The position numbers and the translations under genes were made by a program. From positions 1,240,001 to 1,304,000 of the forward strand of contig NZ_CP114280.1 of assembly GCF_029635795.1 (NCBI RefSeq): a stretch of DNA of 64,000 nt, given 5' to 3'. The notes under the pieces are model-generated. The model ran no database searches. It was not told where the DNA came from and worked only from the letters and a program-made list of their open reading frames with translations. Shown here in pieces: positions 52,780 to 62,394 of this stretch. Numbering within the stretch: the stretch's first letter is position 1; every line of letters starts with the position of its first letter. This DNA comes from Dickeya lacustris (GTDB taxonomy: Bacteria; Pseudomonadota; Gammaproteobacteria; Enterobacterales; Enterobacteriaceae).

Positions 52780-52811
52780 AAAGCCGCCATGTACAACCTG
52801 ATGGCGGCTTT
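52780..52811 (-). terminator. Rho-independent terminator of the small ORF
   Basis: Perfect 11-base arms AAAGCCGCCAT (52780-52790) and ATGGCGGCTTT (52801-52811), loop of ten. On the minus strand it ends in TTTAGTTTTTCT, a good U-tract, 18 bases beyond the stop of the small ORF at 52830-52919. It points away from nuoN. Confidence 0.85.
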
Positions 52812-52829
52812 TAGTCTACGGCGCTCATA

Positions 52830-52919
52830 TTAAAACGGGCTGATGATAGAGCCGATGCGTTCGCAGTAGGTAACATAGATGTCTGCCAGTTTTTTGAAAA
52901 AGCCAGTGAATGCGTTCAT
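52830..52919 (-). CDS. Probable 29-residue small protein
   Basis: The reading frame starts ATG at 52919 and stops TAA at 52830, giving 29 residues beginning MNAFTGFFKKLADIYVTY and ending S-I-I-S-P-F. It is too short to appear in normal gene calls. Support is contextual: ACGGAG lies eight bases ahead of the ATG, a TTGAAA-N17-TACTAT promoter is 60-90 bases upstream, and a strong terminator follows 18 bases after the stop. Aromatic and aliphatic residues alternate with K-K, D, E and R in an amphipathic helix pattern, with one cysteine. I do not recognise the family. It is similar in size and style to CRP-linked small proteins such as E. coli AzuC, but I see no sequence identity worth naming. The transcript could also act as a dual-function RNA. 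Confidence 0.65.
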   Translation of the reverse strand: MNAFTGFFKKLADIYVTYCERIGSIISPF

Positions 52920-52952
52920 GTGTATTCTCCGTTAGTGTTAATCAGGTGATTT

Positions 52953-53030
52953 AATGTGATGTTCGTCACGGTTTTTATAGTAGTAGATCAGAAACGCGAT
53001 TTCAACTTTTTCGTGATGAAAGTCACATTA
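52953..53030 (-). promoter_or_regulatory. Promoter of the small ORF with two CRP-like sites
   Basis: On the minus strand a -35 TTGAAA and a -10 TACTAT are separated by exactly 17 bases. Two CRP-type dyads flank this: CGTGA-TGAAAG-TCACA (plus-strand 53012-53027), centred about 50 bases upstream of the likely start, and TGTGA-TGTTCG-TCACG (52955-52970), at or just after the start. Each differs from TGTGA-N6-TCACA at one position. The upstream centre is not a classical -41.5 or -61.5, and the downstream site suggests repression. Other factors with TGTGA-like sites (FNR/CRP family) remain possible. Confidence 0.65.
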
Positions 53031-53106
53031 ATTTATCGATCATAACGATCTGGCGATAATTGACCTTTCTGAGGATGAACGTCAGTCACGTGACCGGCAG
53101 AGACTG

Positions 53107-53991
53107 TCATAGCGTAATGTGTCCGTTAATCAATGTATTACTGTGCCCGCCAATCCAGGGGTAGCCATCCACATAAGTCACGCTGATGCGGCCGTCCCGA
53201 TAGAGCATCGTGCCTTGTCGTACCAGATAGCCAAGAAGGGGAGAGGCGCATTCCGGCAACGGCTGATGTTGCAGCACTCGGGCTATACAGGCGTTAGCGC
53301 TACCTGTCACGGGGTCTTCTACCAGCGTTTCACCAGCGATAAAGAATGCTCGGACTTCGTAATCCAGCTCATGATGGCTTTCATGCGGGCCGTACAACGC
53401 AACCCCATCACACTGGGTCTTTTCCAGTAATTGTTGCAGTAATGTTGAGTCAGGCGTTGCCTGCAGGCAGGCTTGAGCGCTTTGCATCGGAACGGTTAGC
53501 CAGCGAATGCCCATATCAACCCTGACCACGGGGTGAGCGGTGTGATGAAAGTGGCTGCCAATGGCATCGCCAGTCAGCCCCGGTTGGCCAATATCCGGCA
53601 TCGATAAGAGGGCATCCGGCGCGCGGAATGCCAATTGGCCGTTATCATGGCGCGCAATCGGCACCAGCCCGATACCACATTGCTGGATAAGCTGATGGGG
53701 AACATGCGGAACCAGTCCTGCTTCCAGCAAGGCATGAGCCGTGCCTAACGTCGGGTGCCCGGCGAAAGGCAGCTCTTGCGCTGGCGTAAAAATACGCACG
53801 CGATAGTCGGCCTGTGGGTCATCGGGCGTAAGAACAAAGGTGGTTTCTGACAGATTTGTCCAGCGAGCGATAGCTTGCATCGCTTCGTCATCAAGGCCAT
53901 CGGCATCGAGAATGACGGCAAGCGGGTTTCCTTTACAGGCTTGTTGACTGAATACATCAACCTGTTTGAAGCGGCGTGGTGTTGGCATCAT
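53107..53991 (-). CDS. PhzF-family isomerase/epimerase
   Basis: A 294-residue PhzF/YddE fold protein of unknown substrate. Typical features are FKQVDVFSQQACKGNPLAV at the N-terminus, the catalytic glutamate region TNLSETTFVL, IFTPAQELPFAGHPTLGTAHALLE, and, in the second half, EDPVTGSANACIAR. The longest frame starts at 54006, but AGGGAAGTC lies just ahead of the ATG pair at 53991/53988, and the residues upstream include that ribosome site, so I chose 53991. It is divergent from ybiT. Confidence 0.88.
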   Translation of the reverse strand: MMPTPRRFKQVDVFSQQACKGNPLAVILDADGLDDEAMQAIARWTNLSETTFVLTPDDPQADYRVRIFTPAQELPFAGHPTLGTAHALLEAGLVPHVPHQLIQQCGIGLVPIARHDNGQLAFRAPDALLSMPDIGQPGLTGDAIGSHFHHTAHPVVRVDMGIRWLTVPMQSAQACLQATPDSTLLQQLLEKTQCDGVALYGPHESHHELDYEVRAFFIAGETLVEDPVTGSANACIARVLQHQPLPECASPLLGYLVRQGTMLYRDGRISVTYVDGYPWIGGHSNTLINGHITL

Positions 53992-54185
53992 GACTTCCCT
54001 GGGCAAATAAAATCAGCTGCTATTATGGCGGCTTAGGAGAGGGCTGTCTTGTCCTGGCCGGTATCAGAGGGAGTAAGATTCTTGCATTTCTTTTTTGGTT
54101 GAAAAGTGTTCGATATTCACCGGGATTCTCGCACCGGCTTATGGCATAATGCGCGCCAAATCACATTGTTAACTGAGTAAATGCG

Positions 54186-55778
54186 GTGCTGGTAACTAAC
54201 AACATTACGATGCAATTTGGCAGTAAGCCATTGTTTGAAAACATTTCCGTCAAATTTGGTGGTGGTAATCGCTACGGTTTGATTGGCGCAAATGGCTGCG
54301 GTAAGTCTACCTTTATGAAAATTTTGGGAGGCGATTTGGCGCCGACGACGGGAAACGTCGCGCTTGATCCTAATGAGCGCCTTGGTAAGTTGCGCCAGGA
54401 TCAGTTTGCTTTTGAGCAATATACGGTGCTGGATACCGTCATCATGGGCCATACCGAATTGTGGCAAGTCAAGGAAGAGCGCGATCGCATCTATGCGCTG
54501 AGTGACATGAGCGAAGAGGATGGCTACCGGGTCGCCGACCTGGAAGTGAAATACGGTGAAATGGATGGCTATAGCGCCGAAGCGCGCGCCGGTGAGTTGC
54601 TGCTGGGCGTTGGTATTGCGCAGGATCTGCATTATGGCCCGATGAGCGAAGTCGCCCCCGGCTGGAAACTGCGTGTGCTGCTGGCGCAAGCGCTGTTTTC
54701 CAACCCGGATATACTGCTGCTGGACGAACCCACCAACAACCTGGACATTGATACCATTCGTTGGCTGGAGCAGGTGCTGAATGAACGTAACAGCACCATG
54801 ATTATCATTTCCCATGACCGCCACTTCCTGAATATGGTCTGTACCCATATGGCCGATTTGGATTACGGCGAGTTGCGTATTTATCCTGGCAACTACGATG
54901 AATACATGACGGCAGCAACACAGTCGCGCGAACGCCTGTTGTCAGATAACGCGAAAAAGAAAGCGCAGATTGCCGAGTTGCAGTCATTTGTCAGCCGCTT
55001 TAGCGCTAACGCGTCCAAATCTCGTCAGGCAACATCGCGTGCCCGTCAGATAGAGAAAATCCAGCTTGAGGAAGTGAAAGCTTCCAGCCGTCAAAACCCG
55101 TTCATTCGCTTTGAACAGGATAAAAAACTGTTTCGTAATGCGCTGGAGCTGGACGGCCTGAGCAAAGGCTTTGATAACGGCCCGCTGTTTAGCGGCCTGA
55201 AAATGCTGATAGAGGTCGGTGAGAAGGTGGCTATTCTCGGCACCAACGGTATCGGTAAATCCACCTTGCTGAAAACGCTGGTCGGTGAGCTAACGCCGGA
55301 TGCCGGGACGATGAAATGGTCAGAGAATGCCAGCATCGGCTATTACGCACAGGATCACGAATACGAATTTGATGGCGATCTCTCGGTGTTTGACTGGATG
55401 AGCCAGTGGAAGCAAGAGAGTGATGATGAACAGGCGGTGCGCAGCGTGCTGGGCCGGTTACTGTTCTCGCAAGATGACATCCGCAAGAAAGTGAAGGTGC
55501 TCTCTGGTGGTGAGAAAGGCCGCATGCTGTTTGGCAAGCTGATGATGCAAAAGCCGAATATTCTTATCATGGATGAACCCACCAACCATTTGGATATGGA
55601 ATCCATCGAGTCACTCAACATGGCGCTGGAGATGTATCAGGGCACGCTGCTGTTTGTCTCCCATGACCGGGAATTCGTCAGTTCATTGGCAACCCGCGTT
55701 ATCGAACTGACGCCGGGCAAAGTGGTTGACTTTAGCGGTAACTATGAAGATTACCTGCGCAGTCGTGGAATTGAATAA
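54186..55778 (+). CDS. ybiT: ABC-F family ATPase YbiT
   Basis: A 530-residue protein with two ABC nucleotide-binding domains and no membrane segments. Domain 1 has Walker [10 protein letters not shown] and Walker [13 protein letters not shown]; domain 2 has GTNGIGKST, the signature LSGGEKGRM and [15 protein letters not shown] proteins act at the ribosomal E site to relieve stalled or difficult translation; YbiT is one of the four E. coli paralogues. The start is a GTG at 54186 ([12 protein letters not shown]). A terminator follows. Confidence 0.95.
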   Translation: MLVTNNITMQFGSKPLFENISVKFGGGNRYGLIGANGCGKSTFMKILGGDLAPTTGNVALDPNERLGKLRQDQFAFEQYTVLDTVIMGHTELWQVKEERDRIYALSDMSEEDGYRVADLEVKYGEMDGYSAEARAGELLLGVGIAQDLHYGPMSEVAPGWKLRVLLAQALFSNPDILLLDEPTNNLDIDTIRWLEQVLNERNSTMIIISHDRHFLNMVCTHMADLDYGELRIYPGNYDEYMTAATQSRERLLSDNAKKKAQIAELQSFVSRFSANASKSRQATSRARQIEKIQLEEVKASSRQNPFIRFEQDKKLFRNALELDGLSKGFDNGPLFSGLKMLIEVGEKVAILGTNGIGKSTLLKTLVGELTPDAGTMKWSENASIGYYAQDHEYEFDGDLSVFDWMSQWKQESDDEQAVRSVLGRLLFSQDDIRKKVKVLSGGEKGRMLFGKLMMQKPNILIMDEPTNHLDMESIESLNMALEMYQGTLLFVSHDREFVSSLATRVIELTPGKVVDFSGNYEDYLRSRGIE

Positions 55779-55802
55779 ATTTATTTCATCGTTCGAAAAG
55801 AG

Positions 55803-55830
55803 AACAGCCGTTTAAAACGGCTGTTTTTTT
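55803..55830 (+). terminator. Rho-independent terminator after ybiT
   Basis: AACAGCCG and CGGCTGTT arms with a TTTAAAA loop (55803-55825), followed by Ts to 55830; 25 bases after the ybiT stop. Confidence 0.92.
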
Positions 55831-56320
55831 ATAATCAAAAAAAATAGCGGACAATAACTTCAATAATCTGAATAGTATGAATCCGGCAGCGGCTTTATCT
55901 CAAGCGGCTCGTTTTAAAAGTAAAGTATGTAAAGTAATTATATTATTTAATCAAAGTGGCGTGAAGAGGAAAAAGAAAATAAATCTTATTTATAGCGAAA
56001 GGATTAAATTAAAAAATATTTAAAATCAATAAGATAATATTTTTATTATAAGAGATATAACGCACACTTAAATCGATTAAGCTATTTTAGATCACAGAAA
56101 ATATGCCTTTGGAACGCATTGAGATATTTTCTCATTTCCTCCGGGCTGCGAAAGATTTCAAAAAAATCCCGCTGCGGATAACGTCACATAAGGCACATAA
56201 ATAATGTGCCTATCCCCAGACCACTTGATAAAGATCAAGTCGGTAATGTTATTTCACTCATTATCCTATGCCAGCACGTAATTGTGTTACTCCGACCTTG
56301 CTACAGGAGAATAATAAAGA
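55831..56320 (+). promoter_or_regulatory. Regulatory region of the hyb operon
   Basis: A 490-bp very AT-rich stretch without a gene. Near its end are a perfect palindrome GGCACAT-AAATA-ATGTGCC (56192-56210), an FNR box (listed separately), and a -10-like TATCCT (56262-56267) placed so that the FNR box centre is about -41.5. An AGGAG ribosome site precedes the hybO ATG. Confidence 0.65.
56225..56238 (+). promoter_or_regulatory. FNR binding site of the hyb operon
   Basis: TTGATAAAGATCAA is a perfect match to the FNR consensus TTGAT-N4-ATCAA. Combined with the -10 at 56262 it gives a class II activation geometry and so anaerobic induction of hydrogenase-2. Confidence 0.88.
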
Positions 56321-57448
56321 ATGAATGGGGAAAATATGATGCTTTCCCATCACGGTATTAATCGCCGTGATTTTATGAAGCTATGTGCCGCACTGGCCGC
56401 CACCATGGGGTTAAAAGATGCAGCGGCAGCGGAAATGGCCCAATCACTGACGTCTCCCCAGCGTCCGCCGGTGATTTGGATTGGCGCACAGGAATGTACC
56501 GGTTGTACGGAGTCCTTGTTGCGCTCGACCCACCCGACCATTGAAACCCTGCTGCTGAATACCATTTCGCTGGAATATCACGAGGTGCTGTCCGCCGCTT
56601 TTGGTGAGCAGGCCGAGGAGAATAAACACCGGGCTATTGAGCGCTATAAAGGGAAATATGTGCTGGTGGTGGATGGGTCTATTCCGCTCAAAGATGGCGG
56701 TATTTACTGCATGGTGGCCGGTAAACCGATTGTTGAGCATATTCGTGCGGCAGCAGAGCATGCGGCGGCGATTATTGCTATCGGCTCCTGCTCTGCCTGG
56801 GGCGGCGTGCCGGCAAGCGGGGCCAACCCGACTGGCGCGGCCAGTTTGCAGGAGGTTCTGCCGGGAAAAACCATCATCAATATTCCAGGCTGCCCGCCGA
56901 ATCCGCATAACTTTCTGGCGACCGTCGCTCATGTCATCACCTATCAGCGCGCGCCTGCGCTCGATAGCCAGAACCGCCCGAATTTCGCGTATGCCCGCCT
57001 GATTCACGAAAACTGTGAACGTCGCCCGCATTTTGACGCCGGTCGTTTTGCCAAAGAATTTGGTGATGAAGGGCATCGGCAGGGCTGGTGTCTCTACCAT
57101 TTGGGATGTAAAGGCCCGGAAACCTACGGCAACTGCTCGACGCTTGAGTTTTGCGACGTCGGCGGCGGTATCTGGCCGGTCGGTATCGGCCACCCTTGCT
57201 ATGGCTGCAATGAAAAAGGCATCGGTTTTACCAAAGGGATTTTCCAGCTGGCCAACGTAGAAAACCCGACGCCGCGAGTGGAAAAACCTGCGGTGAATAG
57301 CCCTGAAGGCGGAAACAGCTCTGCCAGCGCCACCGGGCTTATCGGAGGTGTGCTGGGCGCAGTCGCCGGGGTTAGCCTGATGGCGGTACGCGAGTTGGGC
57401 CGTCAGCAAAAACAGCAGGATTGCGGAAATTCATCCCGGGAGGGTTAA
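56321..57448 (+). CDS. hybO: Hydrogenase-2 small subunit
   Basis: A 375-residue small [NiFe] hydrogenase subunit. The Tat signal is clear (N-R-R-D-F-M-K, residues 14-20), and it also exports the large subunit. Iron-sulfur ligands lie in QECTGCTESLL, IGSCSAWGG, IPGCPPNPHN and the C-terminal C-x-x-C clusters HLGCKGPETYGNCS and HPCYGCNEKGIGF. A single C-terminal helix (about residues 340-360) anchors it in the membrane. Hydrogenase-2 oxidises H2 in the periplasm and reduces quinone anaerobically. The start has AGGAG about 12 bases upstream; internal ATGs are less likely. Confidence 0.96.
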   Translation: MNGENMMLSHHGINRRDFMKLCAALAATMGLKDAAAAEMAQSLTSPQRPPVIWIGAQECTGCTESLLRSTHPTIETLLLNTISLEYHEVLSAAFGEQAEENKHRAIERYKGKYVLVVDGSIPLKDGGIYCMVAGKPIVEHIRAAAEHAAAIIAIGSCSAWGGVPASGANPTGAASLQEVLPGKTIINIPGCPPNPHNFLATVAHVITYQRAPALDSQNRPNFAYARLIHENCERRPHFDAGRFAKEFGDEGHRQGWCLYHLGCKGPETYGNCSTLEFCDVGGGIWPVGIGHPCYGCNEKGIGFTKGIFQLANVENPTPRVEKPAVNSPEGGNSSASATGLIGGVLGAVAGVSLMAVRELGRQQKQQDCGNSSREG

Positions 57449-57451
57449 GCG

Positions 57452-58468
57452 GTGAACAGACGCCATTTTTTCAAGCTGGCCTCCGCCGGGGCGCTATTGG
57501 CGGGGGCACCGCTCTCGACACAGGCAGCGGCGACAAATCGCGCGCCGATCCCCGGTGCGCTTGGCATGTTATATGACTCGACACTGTGTGTCGGGTGTCA
57601 GGCGTGCGTCAGTAAATGCCAGCAGCTCAACAAGCTCGACTATAAACCGGACAGTACGGTGTATGCCGGTGGTGCCGCGACGTGGTCGAATAACGACAAA
57701 CTCAGCCCCTATACCAACAACATCATTCAGGTATGGAGCAGCGGCGAGGGTAAAAACAAGGATCAGGTGAAGGACGGTTACGCCTACATCAAAAAACAGT
57801 GTATGCACTGCGTTGATCCTAACTGTGTGTCGGTATGCCCGGTGTCGGCGCTGAAGAAAGACCCGAAAACCGGCGTGGTGCATTACGACGCCAGCATCTG
57901 TACCGGTTGCCGCTACTGCATGGTGGCGTGCCCGTTCAACGTGCCGAAGTACGACTATGAGAATGCGCTTGGCAAAATCCACAAGTGCGAGCTGTGCAAC
58001 CAGCCCGAGCTGGCGCGGCTTGATAAAGGCGGTATGCCGGGGTGCGTTGAGGTTTGTCCTACCGGGGCGGTGATTTATGGCACGCGGGAACAGCTGTTGG
58101 ACGAGGCGAAACGGCGGCTGGCCTTGCAGCCGGGCGATGAGTATGCCTACCCGCGCCAGACGCTAGGCACCAAAGACACCTATCTGCACACGGTGCCAAG
58201 CTATGAGCGCTATGTGTACGGTGAAAAAGAGGCCGGGGGCACCCAGGTGCTGGTGCTGGCCGGTGTGCCTTATCAGAATCTGGAAATGCCTGCGCTCGAC
58301 CCGCTCTCTACCGGGGCGCGTTCAGAACACATCCAGCACACGTTGTACAAAGGCATGGTGCTGCCGCTGGCGGTGTTAGCGGGTCTGTCGGTGTTGGTAC
58401 ACCGTAATACCCGTGCTGAACGGGCAGCGGAGAATCACTCAGAGGAGAAACCCCATGACGGCGCATAA
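57452..58468 (+). CDS. hybA: Hydrogenase-2 ferredoxin-like subunit HybA
   Basis: A 338-residue periplasmic electron transfer protein with four 4Fe-4S centres. It starts [20 protein letters not shown], a Tat signal; then come the cysteine groups [47 protein letters not shown] and [11 protein letters not shown]...[12 protein letters not shown]-terminal membrane anchor is seen near residues 305-322. It links HybO to HybB. The start is GTG at 57452, three bases after the hybO stop; GGGAGGG precedes it. Confidence 0.95.
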   Translation: MNRRHFFKLASAGALLAGAPLSTQAAATNRAPIPGALGMLYDSTLCVGCQACVSKCQQLNKLDYKPDSTVYAGGAATWSNNDKLSPYTNNIIQVWSSGEGKNKDQVKDGYAYIKKQCMHCVDPNCVSVCPVSALKKDPKTGVVHYDASICTGCRYCMVACPFNVPKYDYENALGKIHKCELCNQPELARLDKGGMPGCVEVCPTGAVIYGTREQLLDEAKRRLALQPGDEYAYPRQTLGTKDTYLHTVPSYERYVYGEKEAGGTQVLVLAGVPYQNLEMPALDPLSTGARSEHIQHTLYKGMVLPLAVLAGLSVLVHRNTRAERAAENHSEEKPHDGA

Positions 58469-59654
58469 AGCAAGTCCATTGGGTGGGCGGCTGGTGAGTT
58501 GGCCGGTGATGCTGCTGGCTCCGCTGGTCGCAATTTGCGCGATCCTTATCGTGAAGCGTCTGTTTCTCGGTATCGGCTCGGTGGCGGATCTTAACGGCGG
58601 CTACCCGTGGGGGATCTGGATTGCGTTTGACCTGCTGGTCGGCACCGGCTTTGCCTGCGGCGGCTGGGCGTTGGCCTGGGCGGTGTACGTGTTTAACCGG
58701 GGAGAGTATCACCCGTTGGTACGACCGGCGCTGCTTGCCAGCCTGTTCGGTTATTCCCTCGGTGGCTTGTCTATCACCATTGACGTGGGGCGCTACTGGA
58801 ACCTGCCTTACTTCTACATCCCCGGTTATTTCAACACCAACTCGGTGCTGTTTGAAACCGCCGTGTGCATGACGATTTATATCGGCGTGATGGCGCTGGA
58901 ATTTGCGCCGGTGGTCTTTGAGCGCTTCGGCTGGAACGTGGCGTTAAAACGGCTCAACAAGGTGATGTTTTTCATCATTGCGTTGGGTGCGCTATTACCG
59001 ACCATGCACCAGTCTTCGATGGGATCGCTGATGATTTCCGCCGGTTACAAAGTGCATCCGCTGTGGCAGAGCTATGAACTGCTGCCGCTGTTGTCACTGC
59101 TGACGGCGTTCATCATGGGCTTTTCGATAGTGATTTTCGAAGGCTCGCTGGTGCAGGCAGGGCTGAAGGGGCGCGGGCCGGATGAGCAAGCGCTGTTTCG
59201 CAAGCTGACGGTGCTGACGCGCGTGCTGGTGTTGCTGTTTTTGCTGGTGCGAGTGGGGGAAATCGTCTGGCATCAGAAAACGGCGCTGTTGTTTGCCGGC
59301 GATCGCTTTGCGCTGATGTTCTGGTGCGAAATGGCGCTGATGCTGGTGCCGCTGGTGGTGCTTCAGCAATCACGCTGCCGCCAGAATGCCCGCTGGCTGT
59401 TTGTCAGCGCACTCTGCATGTTGTTTGGCGCGGCGCTGTGGCGTCTTAGCTACTCGCTGCTGGCGTTTAACCCAGGCAATGGCTACCACTATTTTCCCAA
59501 AGCGCAGGAAATCCTTATCTCTATCGGCTTTGTCGCCATTGAGGTCTGCGCCTACATCTTGTTAATCCGTCTGCTGCCGGTACTGCCCGCGCTCACAGGC
59601 GAACACACGCATCATCAGGCTGAGGTAAAGCATGAGCCAACGCATCACCATTGA
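58455..59654 (+). CDS. hybB: Hydrogenase-2 membrane subunit HybB (NrfD family)
   Basis: A 399-residue integral membrane protein with about nine or ten helices, an NrfD/PsrC-type quinone-reducing subunit. It begins [22 protein letters not shown] and shows the conserved [23 protein letters not shown]. It passes electrons to quinone. The ATG at 58455 lies inside the 3' end of hybA, with GAGGAG before it. The C-terminal H-H-Q-A...T-H-H-H tail comes from the overlap with hybC (23 bases). Confidence 0.94.
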   Translation: MTAHKASPLGGRLVSWPVMLLAPLVAICAILIVKRLFLGIGSVADLNGGYPWGIWIAFDLLVGTGFACGGWALAWAVYVFNRGEYHPLVRPALLASLFGYSLGGLSITIDVGRYWNLPYFYIPGYFNTNSVLFETAVCMTIYIGVMALEFAPVVFERFGWNVALKRLNKVMFFIIALGALLPTMHQSSMGSLMISAGYKVHPLWQSYELLPLLSLLTAFIMGFSIVIFEGSLVQAGLKGRGPDEQALFRKLTVLTRVLVLLFLLVRVGEIVWHQKTALLFAGDRFALMFWCEMALMLVPLVVLQQSRCRQNARWLFVSALCMLFGAALWRLSYSLLAFNPGNGYHYFPKAQEILISIGFVAIEVCAYILLIRLLPVLPALTGEHTHHQAEVKHEPTHHH

Positions 59655-61338
59655 TCCCATTACCCGTATCGAAGGGCATCTGCGCATTGACTGCGAAATA
59701 GAAAACGGCAAAGTCACCAAGGCCTGGTCATCCGGCACCATGTGGCGCGGTATGGAAGAAATCGTCAAAGGGCGTGACCCGCGCGACGCCTGGATGATCG
59801 TGCAGCGCATTTGCGGCGTATGCACCACGGTACATGCCATCGCCTCGGTACGTGCGGTGGAAAACGCGCTGGGTCTGAATGTGCCGGTGAATGCGCAGCA
59901 CATCCGTAACCTGATTCTGGCGGCGCACAGTATTCACGACCATATCGTGCATTTTTATCAGTTGTCGGCGCTGGACTGGGTGGATGTCACCTCCGCGCTG
60001 AAAGCTGACCCGCAAAAAGCGGCGGCGATGTTAAAGGGGCTTTCTCACTGGCCGTTGAACAGCGCCGAAGAGTTCACCCGCGTACAGCAGAAACTGAACG
60101 ATCTGGTGGCCAGCGGCCAGTTGGGGATTTTTGCCAACGGTTACTGGGGGCACCCGGCGATGTCACTGCCGCCGGAGGTAAACCTGATCGCCGTCGCTCA
60201 CTATTTGCAGGCGCTGGAATGCCAGCGCGATGCTAACCGTATTGTGGCGATCCTCGGCGGTAAATCACCGCACATTCAGAATCTGGCGGTCGGCGGGGTT
60301 GCCAACCCGATAAATCTCGATGCGCCGGGCGTGCTTAACCTTGAACGCCTGATGTATGTGAAAAGCTTTATCGACCGGCTGGGCGATTTTATCGAGCAGG
60401 TCTACAAAGTCGATTGCGCCGTCATTGCCGCGCATTACCCGCAATGGCTGACGCTTGGGCGCGGCGCTGACCATTACCTGAGCGTGCCGGAGTTACCGAC
60501 CGACAACAAGAACGGCAGTTTCCTGTTGCCGGGCGGCTATATCGAAAATAGCGACCTGTCGAGCTATCGCCCCATTACCAGCCATAGCGACACATTCCTG
60601 ATAGACGGTATTCGCGAGAGCGGTAAGCACGCCTGGTATCAGGACGATCAGCCGCTGGCCCCGTGGGAGGGTTTGACGCGCCCGAACTACACCGGCTGGC
60701 ATGAAGACGGCAAATACTCATGGGTGAAATCGCCAACCTTCTACGGCAAAACCGTCGAAGTCGGCCCGCTGGCATGGCTGCTTTGCAGTCTGGCGGCGAA
60801 ACACAGCGGCACTCAGGCACATTTTGGCGCGATAAAAACGGCTTATCAGGCGTTAAGCGGTCGCCAACTGGAAGAAAAACACCTGCACTCCACATTAGGC
60901 CGGGTGATTGGCCGCACCGTGCATTGCTGTGTGCTGAAAGATACGCTGGCACAGCAGTGGCAGGCGCTGGTGGACAACATCGGCAGAGGCGACCACCAAA
61001 CCTTCATCAAGCCGGATTTCTCACCCGATACCGAGTTTCACGGCGTCGGATTTGGGGAAATGCCGCGCGGCATGCTGTCGCACTGGATCGTGTTCAAAAA
61101 CGGCAAGATAACCAACTATCAGGCGGTGGTGCCGTCCACCTGGACGTCTTGCCCACGCAACGGTGACGATAAGCCTGGCCCGTATGAGCAGTCGCTGGTG
61201 GGTACGCCGGTGGCTGACCCGCATAAACCGCTGGAAGTGGTGCGCACTATCCACTCGTTCGACCCGTGCATGTCCTGTGCGGTACATGTGGTGGATACCG
61301 TTAACGGCAACGAAGTCACCCGGGTGAAGGTGCTGTGA
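59632..61338 (+). CDS. hybC: Hydrogenase-2 large subunit (Ni-Fe active site)
   Basis: A 568-residue catalytic subunit. The Ni-Fe centre is bound by Cys61 and Cys64 (RICGVC) and by Cys546 and Cys549 (DPCMSCAVH). His552 is the site after which HybD removes the C-terminal tail (16 residues here) once nickel is inserted, as in E. coli. It moves through the Tat pathway with HybO. The gene overlaps both hybB and hybD. Confidence 0.97.
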   Translation: MSQRITIDPITRIEGHLRIDCEIENGKVTKAWSSGTMWRGMEEIVKGRDPRDAWMIVQRICGVCTTVHAIASVRAVENALGLNVPVNAQHIRNLILAAHSIHDHIVHFYQLSALDWVDVTSALKADPQKAAAMLKGLSHWPLNSAEEFTRVQQKLNDLVASGQLGIFANGYWGHPAMSLPPEVNLIAVAHYLQALECQRDANRIVAILGGKSPHIQNLAVGGVANPINLDAPGVLNLERLMYVKSFIDRLGDFIEQVYKVDCAVIAAHYPQWLTLGRGADHYLSVPELPTDNKNGSFLLPGGYIENSDLSSYRPITSHSDTFLIDGIRESGKHAWYQDDQPLAPWEGLTRPNYTGWHEDGKYSWVKSPTFYGKTVEVGPLAWLLCSLAAKHSGTQAHFGAIKTAYQALSGRQLEEKHLHSTLGRVIGRTVHCCVLKDTLAQQWQALVDNIGRGDHQTFIKPDFSPDTEFHGVGFGEMPRGMLSHWIVFKNGKITNYQAVVPSTWTSCPRNGDDKPGPYEQSLVGTPVADPHKPLEVVRTIHSFDPCMSCAVHVVDTVNGNEVTRVKVL

Positions 61339-61838
61339 TGAACATACTGGTGTTGGGGATTGGCAATATTCTGCTCAGTGATGAAGGGGTCGGGGTGCGG
61401 CTGGTGGAGCGACTGGAACAGCAGTACGTTCTGACGCCGACGGTCGATATCGTTGATGGCGGCACCTGCGGCATGGAGCTGATGGAGTGCATGGCCGGAC
61501 GCGACCATTTAATTGTGGCGGATGCGGTGCTGACCGGTCAGGAGCCGGGCAGCGTGACGGTGCTGCGTGACCGGGAAGTCCCGGCGTTGTTTACCCGCAA
61601 GATTTCCCCGCACCAGTTAGGGTTGGCCGATGTGCTGATGGCGCTGCAACTGACCGGCGAGTTTCCCCGCCAGCTGACGCTGGTGGGGGTTGTGCCACAG
61701 ACATTGGATTCCGGTATCGGCTTGTCCGATACCGTGACCCGAGCCCTGGAGCCTGCGCTGGCGCACATCATTGCGGCATTGCGTCACAGCGGTGTAACGG
61801 TAACGGAGCGCGCGACGCAGGAGGTGTGCGGTGAGTGA
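61338..61838 (+). CDS. hybD: Hydrogenase-2 maturation endopeptidase
   Basis: A 166-residue HycI/HupD-type protease that cuts the C-terminal tail of HybC after nickel insertion. The Ni-sensing acidic/His residues are in GIGNILLSDEGVGVRL, IVDGGTCGMELME and VADAVLTGQEPGS, and the KISPHQLG motif is present. The ATG shares bases with the hybC stop (TGATG); a GTG one codon upstream is the longer option. Its 3' end overlaps hybE. Confidence 0.94.
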   Translation: MNILVLGIGNILLSDEGVGVRLVERLEQQYVLTPTVDIVDGGTCGMELMECMAGRDHLIVADAVLTGQEPGSVTVLRDREVPALFTRKISPHQLGLADVLMALQLTGEFPRQLTLVGVVPQTLDSGIGLSDTVTRALEPALAHIIAALRHSGVTVTERATQEVCGE

Positions 61839-62394
61839 CGTTTTTTCGCCCCCGGCCGGTGGCAATAGCAATAATCCGTCGCGAATACCCGATGAGCGCA
61901 AAGAATTGGTATGGATTGCGGGGCATGATCAGAGCCCTGAGGCCTGGCTGGATAGTGAATTCAGTCGTATCGCGCAAGAGCGTATGCAGTCATTGCCGTT
62001 TTATCGTCAGGGTATTGCGGTGCGGGCCTGTGGTTTTACGTTGTTTGAACAGCAGTGGATCGGTTGCCTGCTAACGCCGTGGATGATGAGTCTGCTGGTG
62101 TTGCCGGGGCCCGAACAGCAGTGGCCGCGCCGTGAGGTCTCTACGCGTCTGGCGCTGGCGCTACCCTGTGGCGATGTGACGTTTGTGGTGAGCGAAAGCG
62201 ATAGCGGGCAGCAGTATCTGTCTTGTTCGCTGATGTCGCCGCTTGACCCGTCACTGGATGCAGAGCAGGCGCTGCAATTGGCGCAGCAAAGTGTACGCAT
62301 GGCGCTGGCGCTACCGGTGCGCGATGCCGATGCGCCGCAAAATCTTGGCCGTCGGGCGCTGTTTGGTCGTTATCGGAGTGGTGGTCATGCATGA
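61831..62394 (+). CDS. hybE: Hydrogenase-2 assembly chaperone HybE
   Basis: A 187-residue HybE/HupJ-type protein. The core is visible as FTLFEQQWIGCLLTPWMMSLLVLPGP and YLSCSLMSPLDPSL. HybE is a Tat-linked proofreading chaperone that keeps HybO from early export. The E. coli protein is 162 residues; here the N-terminus carries about 25 more residues rich in P, N and S, so the start could be downstream, but GTG at 61831 is favoured because of its overlap with hybD and AGGAG upstream. Confidence 0.88.
   Translation: MSDVFSPPAGGNSNNPSRIPDERKELVWIAGHDQSPEAWLDSEFSRIAQERMQSLPFYRQGIAVRACGFTLFEQQWIGCLLTPWMMSLLVLPGPEQQWPRREVSTRLALALPCGDVTFVVSESDSGQQYLSCSLMSPLDPSLDAEQALQLAQQSVRMALALPVRDADAPQNLGRRALFGRYRSGGHA

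Noticed and set aside
56444..57409. Long open frame (321 codons) on the minus strand, opposite hybO
   Set aside because: Same reason: it is a shadow of hybO, with no ribosome binding site or recognisable domain.
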